Shown here piece after piece: positions 34,935 to 43,862 of a stretch of DNA of 64,000 nt. The DNA comes from Dietzia lutea (GTDB lineage: Bacteria; Actinomycetota; Actinomycetes; Mycobacteriales; Mycobacteriaceae), in assembly GCF_003096075.1 (NCBI RefSeq), contig NZ_CP015449.1, positions 186,001 through 250,000 of the forward strand, read 5' to 3'. Below the pieces are notes generated by a model. It saw only the letters and a program-made list of their open reading frames with translations. It was not told the DNA's origin and ran no database searches. The position numbers and the translations under genes were made by a program. How positions within the stretch are numbered: position 1 is the stretch's first letter; each line of letters starts with the position of its first letter.

Positions 34935-35083
34935 GGGTGTTCCTCCTAGATGCAGGACAGGGTGACGTTGGGCATGAACTGGTTAAGGACCGCGTCGTGT
35001 TGTGGGGTCTGTTTCACGGAGAACCCATCCCTGCTGGCAATAACGGTTTAGGCGGTGGGCACGTACTGGATTCGCTTGAGCGA

Positions 35084-36037
35084 TCAGTCGCTGAAGACGC
35101 GCGCGACCCAGGCGTTGCGCGCGGTTGTCATGGCGCGGGCGATCGCAGTGTGTGGGGCGAGGATGTCGAACCCGTGGAACCCGCCGGGCCATATGTGCAG
35201 CTCCGCTTGAACCCCGGAGTGCCATAGCGCGGTCGCGTAGGCGACGTCCTCGTCACGGAAGACCTCGGCCGACCCGCAGTCGATGTAGGCTGGCGGGAGC
35301 GCGGAGAAGTCCGTGGCGCGTGCTGGGGCTGCGTAGGGCGAGACGGCATCGGTGCCGCGCCGCTTGCCCAGCAGAGCGTTCCAGCCAGTCAGGTTGCTTT
35401 CGCGAGTCCACAGGCCGACGCCGTCGTACTGTTGCGTCGACACCGTTGCATCGCGGTCGTCGAGCATGGGGTAGATCAGCAGCTGCCCGATCAGGCGTGG
35501 ACCGTCGCGATCGCGGGCCAGCAGCGCTGTGCCGGCCGCCAGTCCGCCGCCGGCGCTCGCCCCGGTGATTAGCAATCGGTCAGGGTCGATGCCCAGGCCG
35601 ACTGCGTTCTCGGCGGTCCAGACGAGGCCGGCATAGCAGTCTTCGATCGGGTAAGGGTCGGGGAACTCCGGCGCAAGGCGGTATTCGGGAGCGACGACGA
35701 CGGCGTTGTGCTCCACGATCCAGGGCAGAAAGTGGCTGACCCCGGTGGTGGCATCGCCCATGACCATGCCCCCGCCGTGGAGCTGGTAGATACCCGGCCC
35801 GGTGCCAGCACGGTCAGCCCGGGCGTAGAGGGTGGCCTTGAGTGGTGCGCCTTCGTGGCCGGGGATGGTGATGTCGCGTCGTGCGACGCCGGCCGCTTGG
35901 AGCATGTCGTTTACAGCTTCCGCCTGATTGCCAGCGGCACGAAGCACAGGGATCATCTCGGGCGTGATCGTCTTGATTTGGTCGTTGACTAGGGCGAGCA
36001 CGGCCTCGAGCTCGGGGTCGAACGGTGGTCTGCGCAT
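35084..36037 (-). CDS. HSL-type esterase 3
   Basis: 317 aa from ATG 36037, 2 bp after the SDR stop codon. Motifs: LHGGGMVMGD, GASAGGGLA, SAEVFRDEDV and FHGFDI. A tandem paralogue of esterase 1. The frame is open further upstream only because it runs over the SDR gene. Confidence 0.88.
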   Translation of the reverse strand: MRRPPFDPELEAVLALVNDQIKTITPEMIPVLRAAGNQAEAVNDMLQAAGVARRDITIPGHEGAPLKATLYARADRAGTGPGIYQLHGGGMVMGDATTGVSHFLPWIVEHNAVVVAPEYRLAPEFPDPYPIEDCYAGLVWTAENAVGLGIDPDRLLITGASAGGGLAAGTALLARDRDGPRLIGQLLIYPMLDDRDATVSTQQYDGVGLWTRESNLTGWNALLGKRRGTDAVSPYAAPARATDFSALPPAYIDCGSAEVFRDEDVAYATALWHSGVQAELHIWPGGFHGFDILAPHTAIARAMTTARNAWVARVFSD

Positions 36038-36039
36038 GT

Positions 36040-36936
36040 TCAGGCCGTGACCGGGTTGGTGCCCGCGAGTAGCAACTGGGCCGTCGTGTCGGGGCCATGG
36101 CGGCCGTCGAACTTGTCGTAGGCCTCGTCGATGTCCGCGCTGTCCTTGCGGTAGAGCTCGCCCCACTCGCGGTGGGTGACGATCACGAACTGGCGGTTCT
36201 GCAGCGCCTCTACGACCTGCTCTCCGACAGAGTCGGGGTCAGCTCCTTTCGCGAGTAGAGCGTGATTGGCCTCGATAACCTCGCGTTTCGCCTCCCGCCC
36301 GAGAAGGCGCGCTTCGGCTTCGCCCGCGGTGTAATTGATGCGGGTGGCGACGGAGCCGGGAATCAGTAGCGAGACGTCAACAGGGCTATCCGCGAGTTCG
36401 TGGCGGAGGACCTTAGTGAAGCCCACGGTGGCGAACTTCGACGCGGTGTAAGCGCCGACGTGGGGCATTGCGATGAGGCCGGAAATCGACGCAGTGTTAA
36501 GAATGTGGGCGCGTGTGCCGCGCGACCTGAAACGAGGCAGGAAGGTCGAGACAGCGAGGTACTGCGCGTCGAGATTGACCCCGAGCACCCAGCGCCAAAC
36601 CTTGTATGGCGTGTCCTCGATCGTGCCGCCTCCGTTGACACCGGCGATGTTGCACAGAATCGAGATCGGTCCGATAGCCGCCTCGGCTTCATCGGCAGCG
36701 GCCTCCCATGCCTCGGCGTCGCTTACGTCGAGCTGCACGGCGATCACGGTGCCACCCGACTCGGTCAACTCCCTCGCGACCTGATCGAGTCGGTCGGCGT
36801 CGACGTCGGCGATGGCAACCTTCGCACCGGCACTAACCAGCGCCCTGGCGATCCCGAGGCCGATCCCGGACGCCCCACCGGTGATAAACGCTGCTTCTGA
36901 CCTGAGTTGGACCTCTTGATGGGGTTTCGGGGCCAC
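36040..36936 (-). CDS. Short-chain dehydrogenase, 5' end replaced by IS
   Basis: The frame encodes 298 aa with the SDR cofactor motif ITGGASGIGLGIA, the NIAG segment (LCNIAGVNGGG) and the catalytic YTASK. The first ~12 residues (APKPHQEVQLR) come from the terminal repeat of the IS1634-family element at 36902; true SDR sequence begins at about SEAAFITGG. A GTG at 36936 inside the IS keeps the frame open, so a chimaeric protein may still be made. It was the first gene of the esterase operon, whose own promoter is now cut off. Confidence 0.8.
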   Translation of the reverse strand: MAPKPHQEVQLRSEAAFITGGASGIGLGIARALVSAGAKVAIADVDADRLDQVARELTESGGTVIAVQLDVSDAEAWEAAADEAEAAIGPISILCNIAGVNGGGTIEDTPYKVWRWVLGVNLDAQYLAVSTFLPRFRSRGTRAHILNTASISGLIAMPHVGAYTASKFATVGFTKVLRHELADSPVDVSLLIPGSVATRINYTAGEAEARLLGREAKREVIEANHALLAKGADPDSVGEQVVEALQNRQFVIVTHREWGELYRKDSADIDEAYDKFDGRHGPDTTAQLLLAGTNPVTA

Positions 36937-38540
36937 CGGTGTTCATCGTTGCTGGTCAGCGGAATTCAGGTCGGAGGTTCGGGGCACTAGCCGGGCTGTA
37001 GTTTGGGGGTGTGAGCCCGTTCGTGCGGAAGGTGAAGACGTCGTCGGGAGCGACGGCTGTGCAGATCGTGGAGAAGGTCCGCGGTCAGCGCAGGATCTTG
37101 GAGCACATCGGATCCGCGCACACCGAGGGCGAGCTGGCGGCGTTGATCGCGGTGGCCAGGGGCAAAATCCACGCCGGTCAACAGTCCCTGGACCTGGGCT
37201 TGGGACCGGAGGCGCAAGTTCGTTCCGGCGGGGATGCGGTAGTGCGCCGACACTCCAGCGAACTGCTGTGGCAGACGTTGACCAGCACCTTCGACGCACT
37301 CGGGTTCGATGCCGTTGCCGACGAGACGTTCAAGACGCTGGTGTGCGTCCGGCTGGTCGAGCCGACCAGCAAGCTCGATACACCTCGCGTCCTGGACGAC
37401 ATCGGCGTTGATGCTCCGCATCTGTCGAGCATCAAGAGGGCACTGGCTCGTTGCGTCGAACGCGATTACCGTACTGTGCTGGCAACCGCGTGCTGGGAGC
37501 ATGTCACCGCCGCCGGCGGCCCGGGCGTCGCCCTGGTGCTGTACGACCTGACCACGCTGTACTTCGAGGCCGAGAAGGAAGACGGCCTGCGCAAGGTCGG
37601 CATGAGCAAGGAACGCCGCGTCGACCCGCAGATCACCGTCGGTCTGCTGGTGGCCCGGGACGGGTTTCCGCTGGATATTCACGTCTTCGAGGGCAACAAG
37701 GCCGAGACGAAGACGTTGATCCCGGTCATCACGGCCTTTCAGCAGCGCCATGACATAGCCGACATGGTTGTCGTCGCCGATGCGGGCATGCTGTCGGCGG
37801 CGAACCTCAACGCCCTAGAGGATGCCGGTCTGTCGTTCATCGTCGCCTCCCGCACCTCGAAGGCCCCGAAAGAGCTCGAGGACCACTTCGGCCGCCGTGG
37901 CAACGCCATCGATGACGGCGAGGTCGTGGAGCTGACCCGCCCGATGGGCCAAGGTCGGGATCGGCGCGACCGCAGGGCGGTGTGGCACTACAAGTGGCAA
38001 CGCGCTCAGCGGGATCGCCGCACGCTCAACGCGCAGATCGACCGCGCCCAAAGGGTCGCTGACCGGGCGGAACCGCTGAAGAAGCAGCGATTCGTGAAGG
38101 TCACCGGCCAAACCGTCGCCCTGGACGAGGCGCTCATCGAACGAGCCCGACAGTCCGCTGGCTACAAGGGCTACGTCACCAACATCGACCCGAAGACCAT
38201 GGATGGCCACGCCGTCGTAGCCGCCTATCACGACTTGTGGAAGGTCGAGCAGTCGTTCCGAATGGCCAAATCGGATCTGAAAGCACGGCCGATCTTTCAC
38301 CGCACCCGCGACTCGATAGAAGCACACCTGACCATCGTCTTCGCGGCCCTCGCGATCGCCCGCCACCTGCAGAACCGCACCGGCATGTCGATCAAGAAAA
38401 TCGTGCGGATCCTGCGTCGGATCCACACCGTCATCATCGACGTCGACGGCCACGAACTCACCGCCCGAACTCCGCTGGACGACGAGGCCCAAGCCATCAC
38501 CAGCGCCATTTCAGCGGGGCACTAAGGAGGTCCAACTCAG
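36902..38540. mobile_element. IS1634-family insertion sequence
   Basis: Bounded by inverted repeats of about 16 bp (acctgagttggacctc on the left and its complement on the right). It carries one transposase gene. The left end lies in the SDR gene. No target duplication longer than ctg is clear. Confidence 0.85.
37011..38525 (+). CDS. IS1634-family transposase
   Basis: 504 aa from GTG 37011. It starts MSPFVRKVKTSSGATAVQIV, as IS1549-like transposases do, and has the DDE elements of the IS4-related group: ALVLYDLTTLYFEAEK (first Asp), MVVVADAGMLSAANL (second Asp) and the YREK-like region DLWKVEQSFRMAKSDL (Glu). It looks intact and full length. Confidence 0.88.
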   Translation: MSPFVRKVKTSSGATAVQIVEKVRGQRRILEHIGSAHTEGELAALIAVARGKIHAGQQSLDLGLGPEAQVRSGGDAVVRRHSSELLWQTLTSTFDALGFDAVADETFKTLVCVRLVEPTSKLDTPRVLDDIGVDAPHLSSIKRALARCVERDYRTVLATACWEHVTAAGGPGVALVLYDLTTLYFEAEKEDGLRKVGMSKERRVDPQITVGLLVARDGFPLDIHVFEGNKAETKTLIPVITAFQQRHDIADMVVVADAGMLSAANLNALEDAGLSFIVASRTSKAPKELEDHFGRRGNAIDDGEVVELTRPMGQGRDRRDRRAVWHYKWQRAQRDRRTLNAQIDRAQRVADRAEPLKKQRFVKVTGQTVALDEALIERARQSAGYKGYVTNIDPKTMDGHAVVAAYHDLWKVEQSFRMAKSDLKARPIFHRTRDSIEAHLTIVFAALAIARHLQNRTGMSIKKIVRILRRIHTVIIDVDGHELTARTPLDDEAQAITSAISAGH

Positions 38541-38865
38541 GTCTGATGCTGGCCAGACCATGGTGACACTCCCTAAACATCCGCCGTGGCGACTACCGCG
38601 GCGCTGTGTTCAAGTGTCGCGAAGGGGTGTGAGGTAGAACACCGCCGTGTACGGCGGATTTCCCGCTCGCAACCCGCCGTTCGCGCAGGGAGATCCGCTG
38701 ACGGCTGACAACTCGCGACGAATTTGTTCGAGAACGAGTGCCGGGCACGAGTGCGCAAGCGGTTCGGGGAAGGGTCGAGACCGCGGCACCTACAACTCGC
38801 CCGGAACTTCTCTATATACGGGAGCGCCTGTAAAGTTCCATCGACTTTACATAACGACAATTAAT
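38541..38865. other. Spacer between IS elements
   Basis: About 325 bp without a recognisable gene; probably displaced chromosomal DNA. It ends in an AT-rich stretch (tttacataacgacaattaat) at the ISL3 fragment. Confidence 0.45.
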
Positions 38866-39185
38866 GGCCCTTCCGGATCCGGAGTGCATAGCTGGGGTTC
38901 GCCGGTGATGCGGTGAGGCACAAGATGTAGGGGTCCTGGGGCGTGTGAAGATGCAGGTTCTCACGCCTCGCATCGAACACCCCAGGACCCGCTTTGAACG
39001 CTACCGCCAGCCTGCTTGCCGACACCATCTGCCGCACCGTCGAGCTCGGGGTGACGATCACCGACGCCGCTGTGGCCGGCGAGTTCACGCACCTGTTCTG
39101 CTCCCCGGTGATGCTCGACCCGATCTGCGGCGAGTGCGGGATGGCGGGGCGGCTGCGAGACCACGTCCAGCGGAAGGTCACGGAT
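38866..39185 (+). mobile_element. Truncated ISL3-family element
   Basis: Starts with the terminal repeat ggcccttccggatccggagt and continues with the leader and first ~63 codons of an ISL3 transposase (MNATASLLADTICRTV), matching the full copy at 39206-40660 in inverted orientation. It is cut off at 39185 by the left end of the IS3 element. Confidence 0.88.
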
Positions 39186-39197
39186 TGAATCGCCCCG

Positions 39198-39205
39198 GGT
39201 TTGAT
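39198..39205. repeat. 8-bp target-site duplication of ISL3
   Basis: GGTTTGAT at 39198-39205 is repeated at 40661-40668, directly flanking the ISL3 element. Eight base pairs is the usual duplication length for this family. Confidence 0.9.
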
Positions 39206-40660
39206 GGCTCTTCCGGTTTTAGAGTGCGTTGATCCGGTCCTGGAGCTGGCCGGAGTGGATCAGTGACCGCAAGATGTAGTGCTTGAGGTTCCGGAAGCCC
39301 AGGGCTATTCCGCGGAGGTGTTCGAGGCGTCCGTTGATGGCCTCGACGGGGCCGTTGGAGGCGCCCACGTCGAAGTAGGCGAGGATCTCGCGGCGCCGCC
39401 TCCACAGCGACCGGCCGAGCTGCGCGAGCTCGGGCAACTCCTTGGGCACCCCGGCCCGGACCGAGCGCAGGAGCTTGTACATCGCAATCTTGCCCTCCCG
39501 CTTGCCTGAGGCTTCGTAGGCGGCGATGAGCCGCTGGTAGACGCCGTAGGTGACCTCCACTGCGGCGTGCGCATCATGGGCGGTGAACGCTTTGACCAGG
39601 CGGACCTTCTGCTTGTCGGTCAGCAGCTCAGCCCGGGTGTTCATCGTCCGGCGGGTGGCGTACAGCGGATCGCCCGTGCGTCCCCGGTGCCCGGTGGTGT
39701 CCTGCTGGATGCGCTGGCGGCACACGGTGAGCTTGTCGGCGGCAAGATGCACGACGTGGAACGGATCCATCACCGTCCGCGCTTCAGGGACGGCCTTGGC
39801 TGCGGCGGTGTGGTAGCCGGCGAACCCGTCCATCGTCACCACCTTGACTCGGTCCCGGAATGTCTGGTCACGGGCGTCGAGCCACTCGGTGAGGACCCTC
39901 GCCGAACGGCCCGGGACCATGTCCAGCAGACGAGAGGGGCCGGTGCCGTCCCCGACCGGGGTGAGGTCGACCAGCACGGTGACGAACGAACTGCTGCCGT
40001 CGCCGCGCACGTGCTTCCATTTGTGCTCATCGACCCCGAGAATGCGGACGCCGTCGAAGTGTCCGGGCTGGTCGTAGACCATGGCGCGGGTCTCGGAGAC
40101 CGCGAGGTCGTTGACCAAATCCCACCCCAGCCCGAGGGCCTTGGCCACGGCGGACACGCTGGTGCGGTCGATCGCCAGGCGCTGCAGGATCCAGCGGCTG
40201 CAGCGGCGGGTGGTCTTGGCCCGCGGCTCAGCCAACGCCGGCATCCGCTGCTGGAAAATTCTGGTGCTGCAGTCAGTGTTGTCGCAGGTGAAGCGCGGTA
40301 CCCGCACGTGCAGTCTGGTGGGATGCCCGACGATCGGAAGATCCGTGACCTTCCGCTGGACGTGGTCTCGCAGCCGCCCCGCCATCCCGCACTCGCCGCA
40401 GATCGGGTCGAGCATCACCGGGGAGCAGAACAGGTGCGTGAACTCGCCGGCCACAGCGGCGTCGGTGATCGTCACCCCGAGCTCGACGGTGCGGCAGATG
40501 GTGTCGGCAAGCAGGCTGGCGGTAGCGTTCAAAGCGGGTCCTGGGGTGTTCGATGCGAGGCGTGAGAACCTGCATCTTCACACGCCCCAGGACCCCTACA
40601 TCTTGTGCCTCACCGCATCACCGGCGAACCCCAGCTATGCACTCCGGATCCGGAAGGGCC
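39206..40660. mobile_element. Complete ISL3-family insertion sequence
   Basis: 1455 bp with imperfect terminal repeats (ggctcttccggttttagagtgc left; ggcccttccggatccggagtgc right, read inward), one transposase gene and an 8-bp target duplication. It interrupts the left leader of the IS3 element and seems intact. Confidence 0.92.
39219..40532 (-). CDS. ISL3-family transposase
   Basis: 437 aa. N-terminal zinc finger: CGECGMAGRLRDH with a later Cys pair in FTCDNTDCSTRIF. DDE catalytic region: GVDEHKWKHVRG, VVTMDGFAGYHTAAAKAV, then VMDPFHVVHLAADKL, with the final Glu in GPVEAINGRLEHLRGIALGF. Full length and without lesions. Confidence 0.92.
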   Translation of the reverse strand: MNATASLLADTICRTVELGVTITDAAVAGEFTHLFCSPVMLDPICGECGMAGRLRDHVQRKVTDLPIVGHPTRLHVRVPRFTCDNTDCSTRIFQQRMPALAEPRAKTTRRCSRWILQRLAIDRTSVSAVAKALGLGWDLVNDLAVSETRAMVYDQPGHFDGVRILGVDEHKWKHVRGDGSSSFVTVLVDLTPVGDGTGPSRLLDMVPGRSARVLTEWLDARDQTFRDRVKVVTMDGFAGYHTAAAKAVPEARTVMDPFHVVHLAADKLTVCRQRIQQDTTGHRGRTGDPLYATRRTMNTRAELLTDKQKVRLVKAFTAHDAHAAVEVTYGVYQRLIAAYEASGKREGKIAMYKLLRSVRAGVPKELPELAQLGRSLWRRRREILAYFDVGASNGPVEAINGRLEHLRGIALGFRNLKHYILRSLIHSGQLQDRINAL

Positions 40661-40705
40661 GGTTTGATGGAGACATCGAATACCCGGGAAGGGATCATCA
40701 GAACC

Positions 40706-41011
40706 ATGGGAGCACCTCGCAAGTACCCAGACGAGCTTCGTGAACGAGCCACACGAATGGCGTTGGAAGCCTTGGCTGACCCCGATCGCTCACACGGTGC
40801 GATCGTGCGGGTCGCCGAGCAGCTCGGCGTGCACCGCGAAGCGCTACGGACCTGGGTGCGCAAAGCCCAGGCCGAGGGCCAAGACGCCTCGTCGGTGTCC
40901 GCCGATCGCGACGCCCGCCTGGCCCAGCTGGAGAAGGAGAACCGCGAGCTGCGGCGGGCAAACACGATCTTGAAGCAGGCGTCGGCTTTCTTCGCTTCAG
41001 TACCAAAATGA
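40706..41011 (+). pseudogene. IS3 orfA, 3' end cut by IS110
   Basis: Begins MGAPRKYPDELRERATRMAL with the orfA helix-turn-helix (VAEQLGVHREALRTWVRKA) and leucine zipper (LAQLEKENRELRRANTILKQ). After ASAFFAS the frame enters IS110 sequence and stops at 41011. Without the insertion it would run on to AELDRPQR, as in the copy at 63 kb. Confidence 0.85.
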
Positions 41012-42317
41012 TGGTGCCCGGTGGTGCTGGCTCATTTCTTTGCTGCCGTAGGTGGCTTGTCCGCGATGTGCCGCTCCACCGGGTGTGCATCGCTGATCAA
41101 GGCCGTGGCCTGATAGGAGCTTGCTCGCTCATCCTGCCCGACTGAGGCGTGCCCGACCTCGGTCGGCGATGCCGCACTGCACGGTACGCAGCAGGAGGAG
41201 GTCCGCGGTGACTGTCATCGGAATTGATGCCCACAAGAACTGGCACACGCTCGTCGCTGTCGACAAGGTCGGCAGGAGGATCGATGTCCTCACGGCCGAG
41301 GCTCGGGCGGCTGGGCATCAGAAGACCATGACCTGGCTCGAGCAGTTCGAGGAGGTGATCATCGCGGTCGAGGACTGCCGGCACCTGACCCGGCGCCTGG
41401 AAGCCGACCTGCTCGACGCCGGGCACAAGGTCGTGCGAGTCCACTCCCGGCTGATGGCGGGTATGCGCCGATCGGGTCGCGAACCCGGCAAGTCCGACCC
41501 GATCGACGCGGAGGCCGTGGCGCGTGTTGCTCTGCGGGAACGTGACCTGCCCACGGCCGAGTTGCCGGGGCCGGCGCGGGAGATCAAGCTGCTGTCCGAT
41601 CACCGTCGCAGCCTGGTCTCCCGCCGTACCGCACTGCAGTCCAAGGTCCGCTGGTTCCTGCACGAGATCGACCCTGACCTGGAGATTCCCTCCCGGGCGC
41701 TGCGTCGCTACCATCTTCTCGATGAGCTGATCGCCCACCTGGACGACCACACCGGGGTGGTGCCGGAGATCGCGCGCGACATCTTGGAAGACATCCGGTC
41801 ACTCACTCGACGAATCAACGAGATCGAGAGCCGATTGAGCAAGCTGGTGCGCGCCGATCATCCGTTCCTGCTTGAGGTCCCGGGGCTTGGGGTCCTGGGG
41901 GCGGCCATGATCATCGGCGAGACTGCCGGGGTCAGGCGGTTCAAGTCCAAAGACGCTTTCGCCCGGTTCAACGGCACCGCCCCGATCCCCGTGTGGTCTG
42001 GCAACAAGGTCCGCGTCCGGCTGTCTCGGGGCGGTAATAGGCGCATCAACACCGCGCTGCACATGGCCGCGGTGACCCAGCTGCGGCTCGGCGGCGAAGG
42101 CACCGCCTACTACGACAAGCTCATCGCGGCCGGCAAGACCCGCACCGAGGCCTTGCGACTGCTCCGCCGCCGAATATCCGACCGGGTGTTCGCCGCGATG
42201 CGCGCCGACGCAAAACGCGCCCCGCTTGACGCCATGTCACCGCCTCCGCCTGCGGCGCCACGCACTACGATCCCTGCTCTGCAGGCGGCCGCGTTACAGC
42301 AGGCTTGACATAGGAGC
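41002..42317 (+). mobile_element. IS110-family insertion sequence
   Basis: Inserted between orfA and orfB of the IS3 element; the junctions are inferred by comparison with the uninterrupted copy at 63.2 kb (ttcttcgc on the left, gcggagctgg on the right). No terminal repeats, as usual for IS110. Confidence 0.82.
41208..42308 (+). CDS. IS110-family transposase
   Basis: 366 aa from GTG 41208 with GCAGGAGGAGG upstream. The N-terminal RuvC-like DEDD domain starts VIGIDAHKNWHTLVAVDK and includes IIAVEDCRHL and KSDPIDAEAVARVAL. The C-terminal transposase_20 domain holds LLEVPGLGVLGAAMIIGETA and FNGTAPIPVWSG with the conserved Ser region RGGNRRINTALHMAAVTQ. Intact. Confidence 0.9.
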   Translation: MTVIGIDAHKNWHTLVAVDKVGRRIDVLTAEARAAGHQKTMTWLEQFEEVIIAVEDCRHLTRRLEADLLDAGHKVVRVHSRLMAGMRRSGREPGKSDPIDAEAVARVALRERDLPTAELPGPAREIKLLSDHRRSLVSRRTALQSKVRWFLHEIDPDLEIPSRALRRYHLLDELIAHLDDHTGVVPEIARDILEDIRSLTRRINEIESRLSKLVRADHPFLLEVPGLGVLGAAMIIGETAGVRRFKSKDAFARFNGTAPIPVWSGNKVRVRLSRGGNRRINTALHMAAVTQLRLGGEGTAYYDKLIAAGKTRTEALRLLRRRISDRVFAAMRADAKRAPLDAMSPPPPAAPRTTIPALQAAALQQA

Positions 42318-42343
42318 ATCGCGGAGCTGGACCGTCCACAGCG

Positions 42344-43282
42344 CTGAAGGTCGAGTTCATCGACCGCCACAAGGACGAACACGGTGTCCAGCCGATCTGC
42401 GACGCACTGGCCGAGACCAGCGCCGCGATCGCGCCGTCGTCCTACTACGCCGCCAAGACCCGGCCGCCGTCAGCGCGGTCGGTTCGCGACGCCGAACTGA
42501 CGGCCGCGATCACCACGATGTATGAGGAGAACTACCACGTGTACGGCGCCCGGAAGATGTGGAAGGAGATGGTCCGCGCTGGCCACCAGGTCGCCCGCTG
42601 CACCGTCGAACGCCTCATGCGCGCTGAAGGTCTCAAGGGGGTCCAACGGGCCAAGTCCCCGCGGACCACCCGCCCGAAGGCTGAGACCGAGCGGCCCGCT
42701 GACCTGGTGGAACGCAAGTTCGTCGCCGAGCGCCCGAACCAACTGTGGGTTGCCGACATCACCTACGTCCGCACGTACGCCGGGTGGGTGTGCGCGGCGT
42801 TCATCATCGACGTCTACTCACGGATGGTCGTCGGCTGGCAGCTGTCCAAGAACCTCTACACCGACTTAGCGCTGGACGCGCTGAACATGGCGATCTGGCA
42901 GCGCACCCACGCCGGCGACGACCTGAGCGGCCTGATCCATCATTCGGACCGCGGCGTTCAATACCGGGCGCTGCGCTACACCGAACGCCTCGAAGAACAG
43001 GACCTGGTGGCCTCCGTCGGCTCACGCCGCGACTCCTACGACAACGCGCTCGCGGAGGCGTTCAACTCCCTGTTCAAGGCCGAGCTCATCCGCAACCGCC
43101 ACAAGGGGCCATGGCGAGACATCGACGACCTCGAAATCGCCGTCGCCGAATACATCGACTGGTTCAACCACCGCCGGATCCACGGCGAGATCGGCTACGT
43201 CCCACCCGCCGAATACGAAGCCCAACACGCCGCGGTCGAACCGTCACCCGAAACCGTCGACGACCTCGTCGACGCCAGATAA
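42344..43282 (+). CDS. IS3-family orfB (transposase catalytic part)
   Basis: The frame starts around 42344 and would be reached from orfA by frameshift in the uninterrupted element; the first ATG is at 42518. The HTH_21 region (DEHGVQPICDALAETSAAIA, then YHVYGARKMWKEMVRAGHQV) precedes the rve DDE core (LWVADITYVRTYAGWVCAAF, IHHSDRGVQYRALRY and DNALAEAFNSLFKAELI). The protein part is intact, but its normal fusion to orfA is blocked by the IS110 element. Confidence 0.87.
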   Translation: MKVEFIDRHKDEHGVQPICDALAETSAAIAPSSYYAAKTRPPSARSVRDAELTAAITTMYEENYHVYGARKMWKEMVRAGHQVARCTVERLMRAEGLKGVQRAKSPRTTRPKAETERPADLVERKFVAERPNQLWVADITYVRTYAGWVCAAFIIDVYSRMVVGWQLSKNLYTDLALDALNMAIWQRTHAGDDLSGLIHHSDRGVQYRALRYTERLEEQDLVASVGSRRDSYDNALAEAFNSLFKAELIRNRHKGPWRDIDDLEIAVAEYIDWFNHRRIHGEIGYVPPAEYEAQHAAVEPSPETVDDLVDAR

Positions 43283-43331
43283 CCACCCTCTACAAAACCC
43301 GGGGCTTGACACCTGATGCTGACGACCGCCA

Positions 43332-43862
43332 ATGGTTGGCATGGTGAACGAAGAGCCGCTTGCTGAGGCGCAGATCCCAAAGTTTGCAGCGACTCCGCAG
43401 AAACTGGCGCTTGGGGCCGCTGCTGAGTTACTAATTGCGAGTCGTATCGCACTGCTCGGATATCAGGTCTACCGGCCGCTTGCCGATGACAGGGGCGTTG
43501 ATCTCCTCGTCGACGTTGGGCATGGCCACCACGTCGCGGTCCAGGTGAAGGCTGTCCGGCACACCACCAGTAGCTATGTGTTTATGCGCAAGTGGACGTT
43601 CGGGTTGGAGCCGTGGACGGTTCTGGCTCTTGTCGTCTACGGCAACTCACTCGATGATCAGCCGCAGGTGTACTTCGTCCCCGCCACCGAGTGGAGGTCT
43701 CCTCGTCCACCGCTAACCAACTATGACTACCCTGGGGGCAAGAGTGCACCCGAGTACGGACTCAACGTTCGTAAAGCCTGGCGGGGTGAGCTTGCGGAGT
43801 GGTCTGCAGACTCCGATCACATTCATCGGCTGATGCAGCACGCTCACCCCGAGCTCGCCTGA
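43332..43862 (+). CDS. PD-(D/E)XK nuclease-like protein
   Basis: 176 aa starting at ATG 43332 or 43341. KLALGAAAELLIASRIALLG, then DRGVDLLVDVGHGHHVAVQVKA, is the restriction-endonuclease-like signature (GxD, then QVK). The remainder includes KWTFGLEPWTVLALVVYG and a C-terminal segment of unknown role, similar to DUF4365-like or holiday-junction-type proteins. No modification gene is nearby. It lies just downstream of the IS3 right end; a role in defence or mobile-element biology is possible but not shown. Confidence 0.6.
   Translation: MVGMVNEEPLAEAQIPKFAATPQKLALGAAAELLIASRIALLGYQVYRPLADDRGVDLLVDVGHGHHVAVQVKAVRHTTSSYVFMRKWTFGLEPWTVLALVVYGNSLDDQPQVYFVPATEWRSPRPPLTNYDYPGGKSAPEYGLNVRKAWRGELAEWSADSDHIHRLMQHAHPELA

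Larger units (their letters stand above)
39186..43311 (+). mobile_element. IS3-family element carrying two nested ISs
   Basis: Left end TGAATCGCCCCGGGTTT at 39186; right end is the complement of TGTCAAGCCCCGGGTTT at 43311. Removing the ISL3 insertion (39206-40668) and the IS110 insertion (about 41002-42317) restores a normal ~1.3-kb IS3 element with orfA and orfB. A decayed second copy is at 62976-63876 and shows the uninterrupted orfA-orfB junction. Confidence 0.85.

Noticed and set aside
39567-40565. 332-codon plus-strand frame
   Set aside because: Antisense to the ISL3 transposase.
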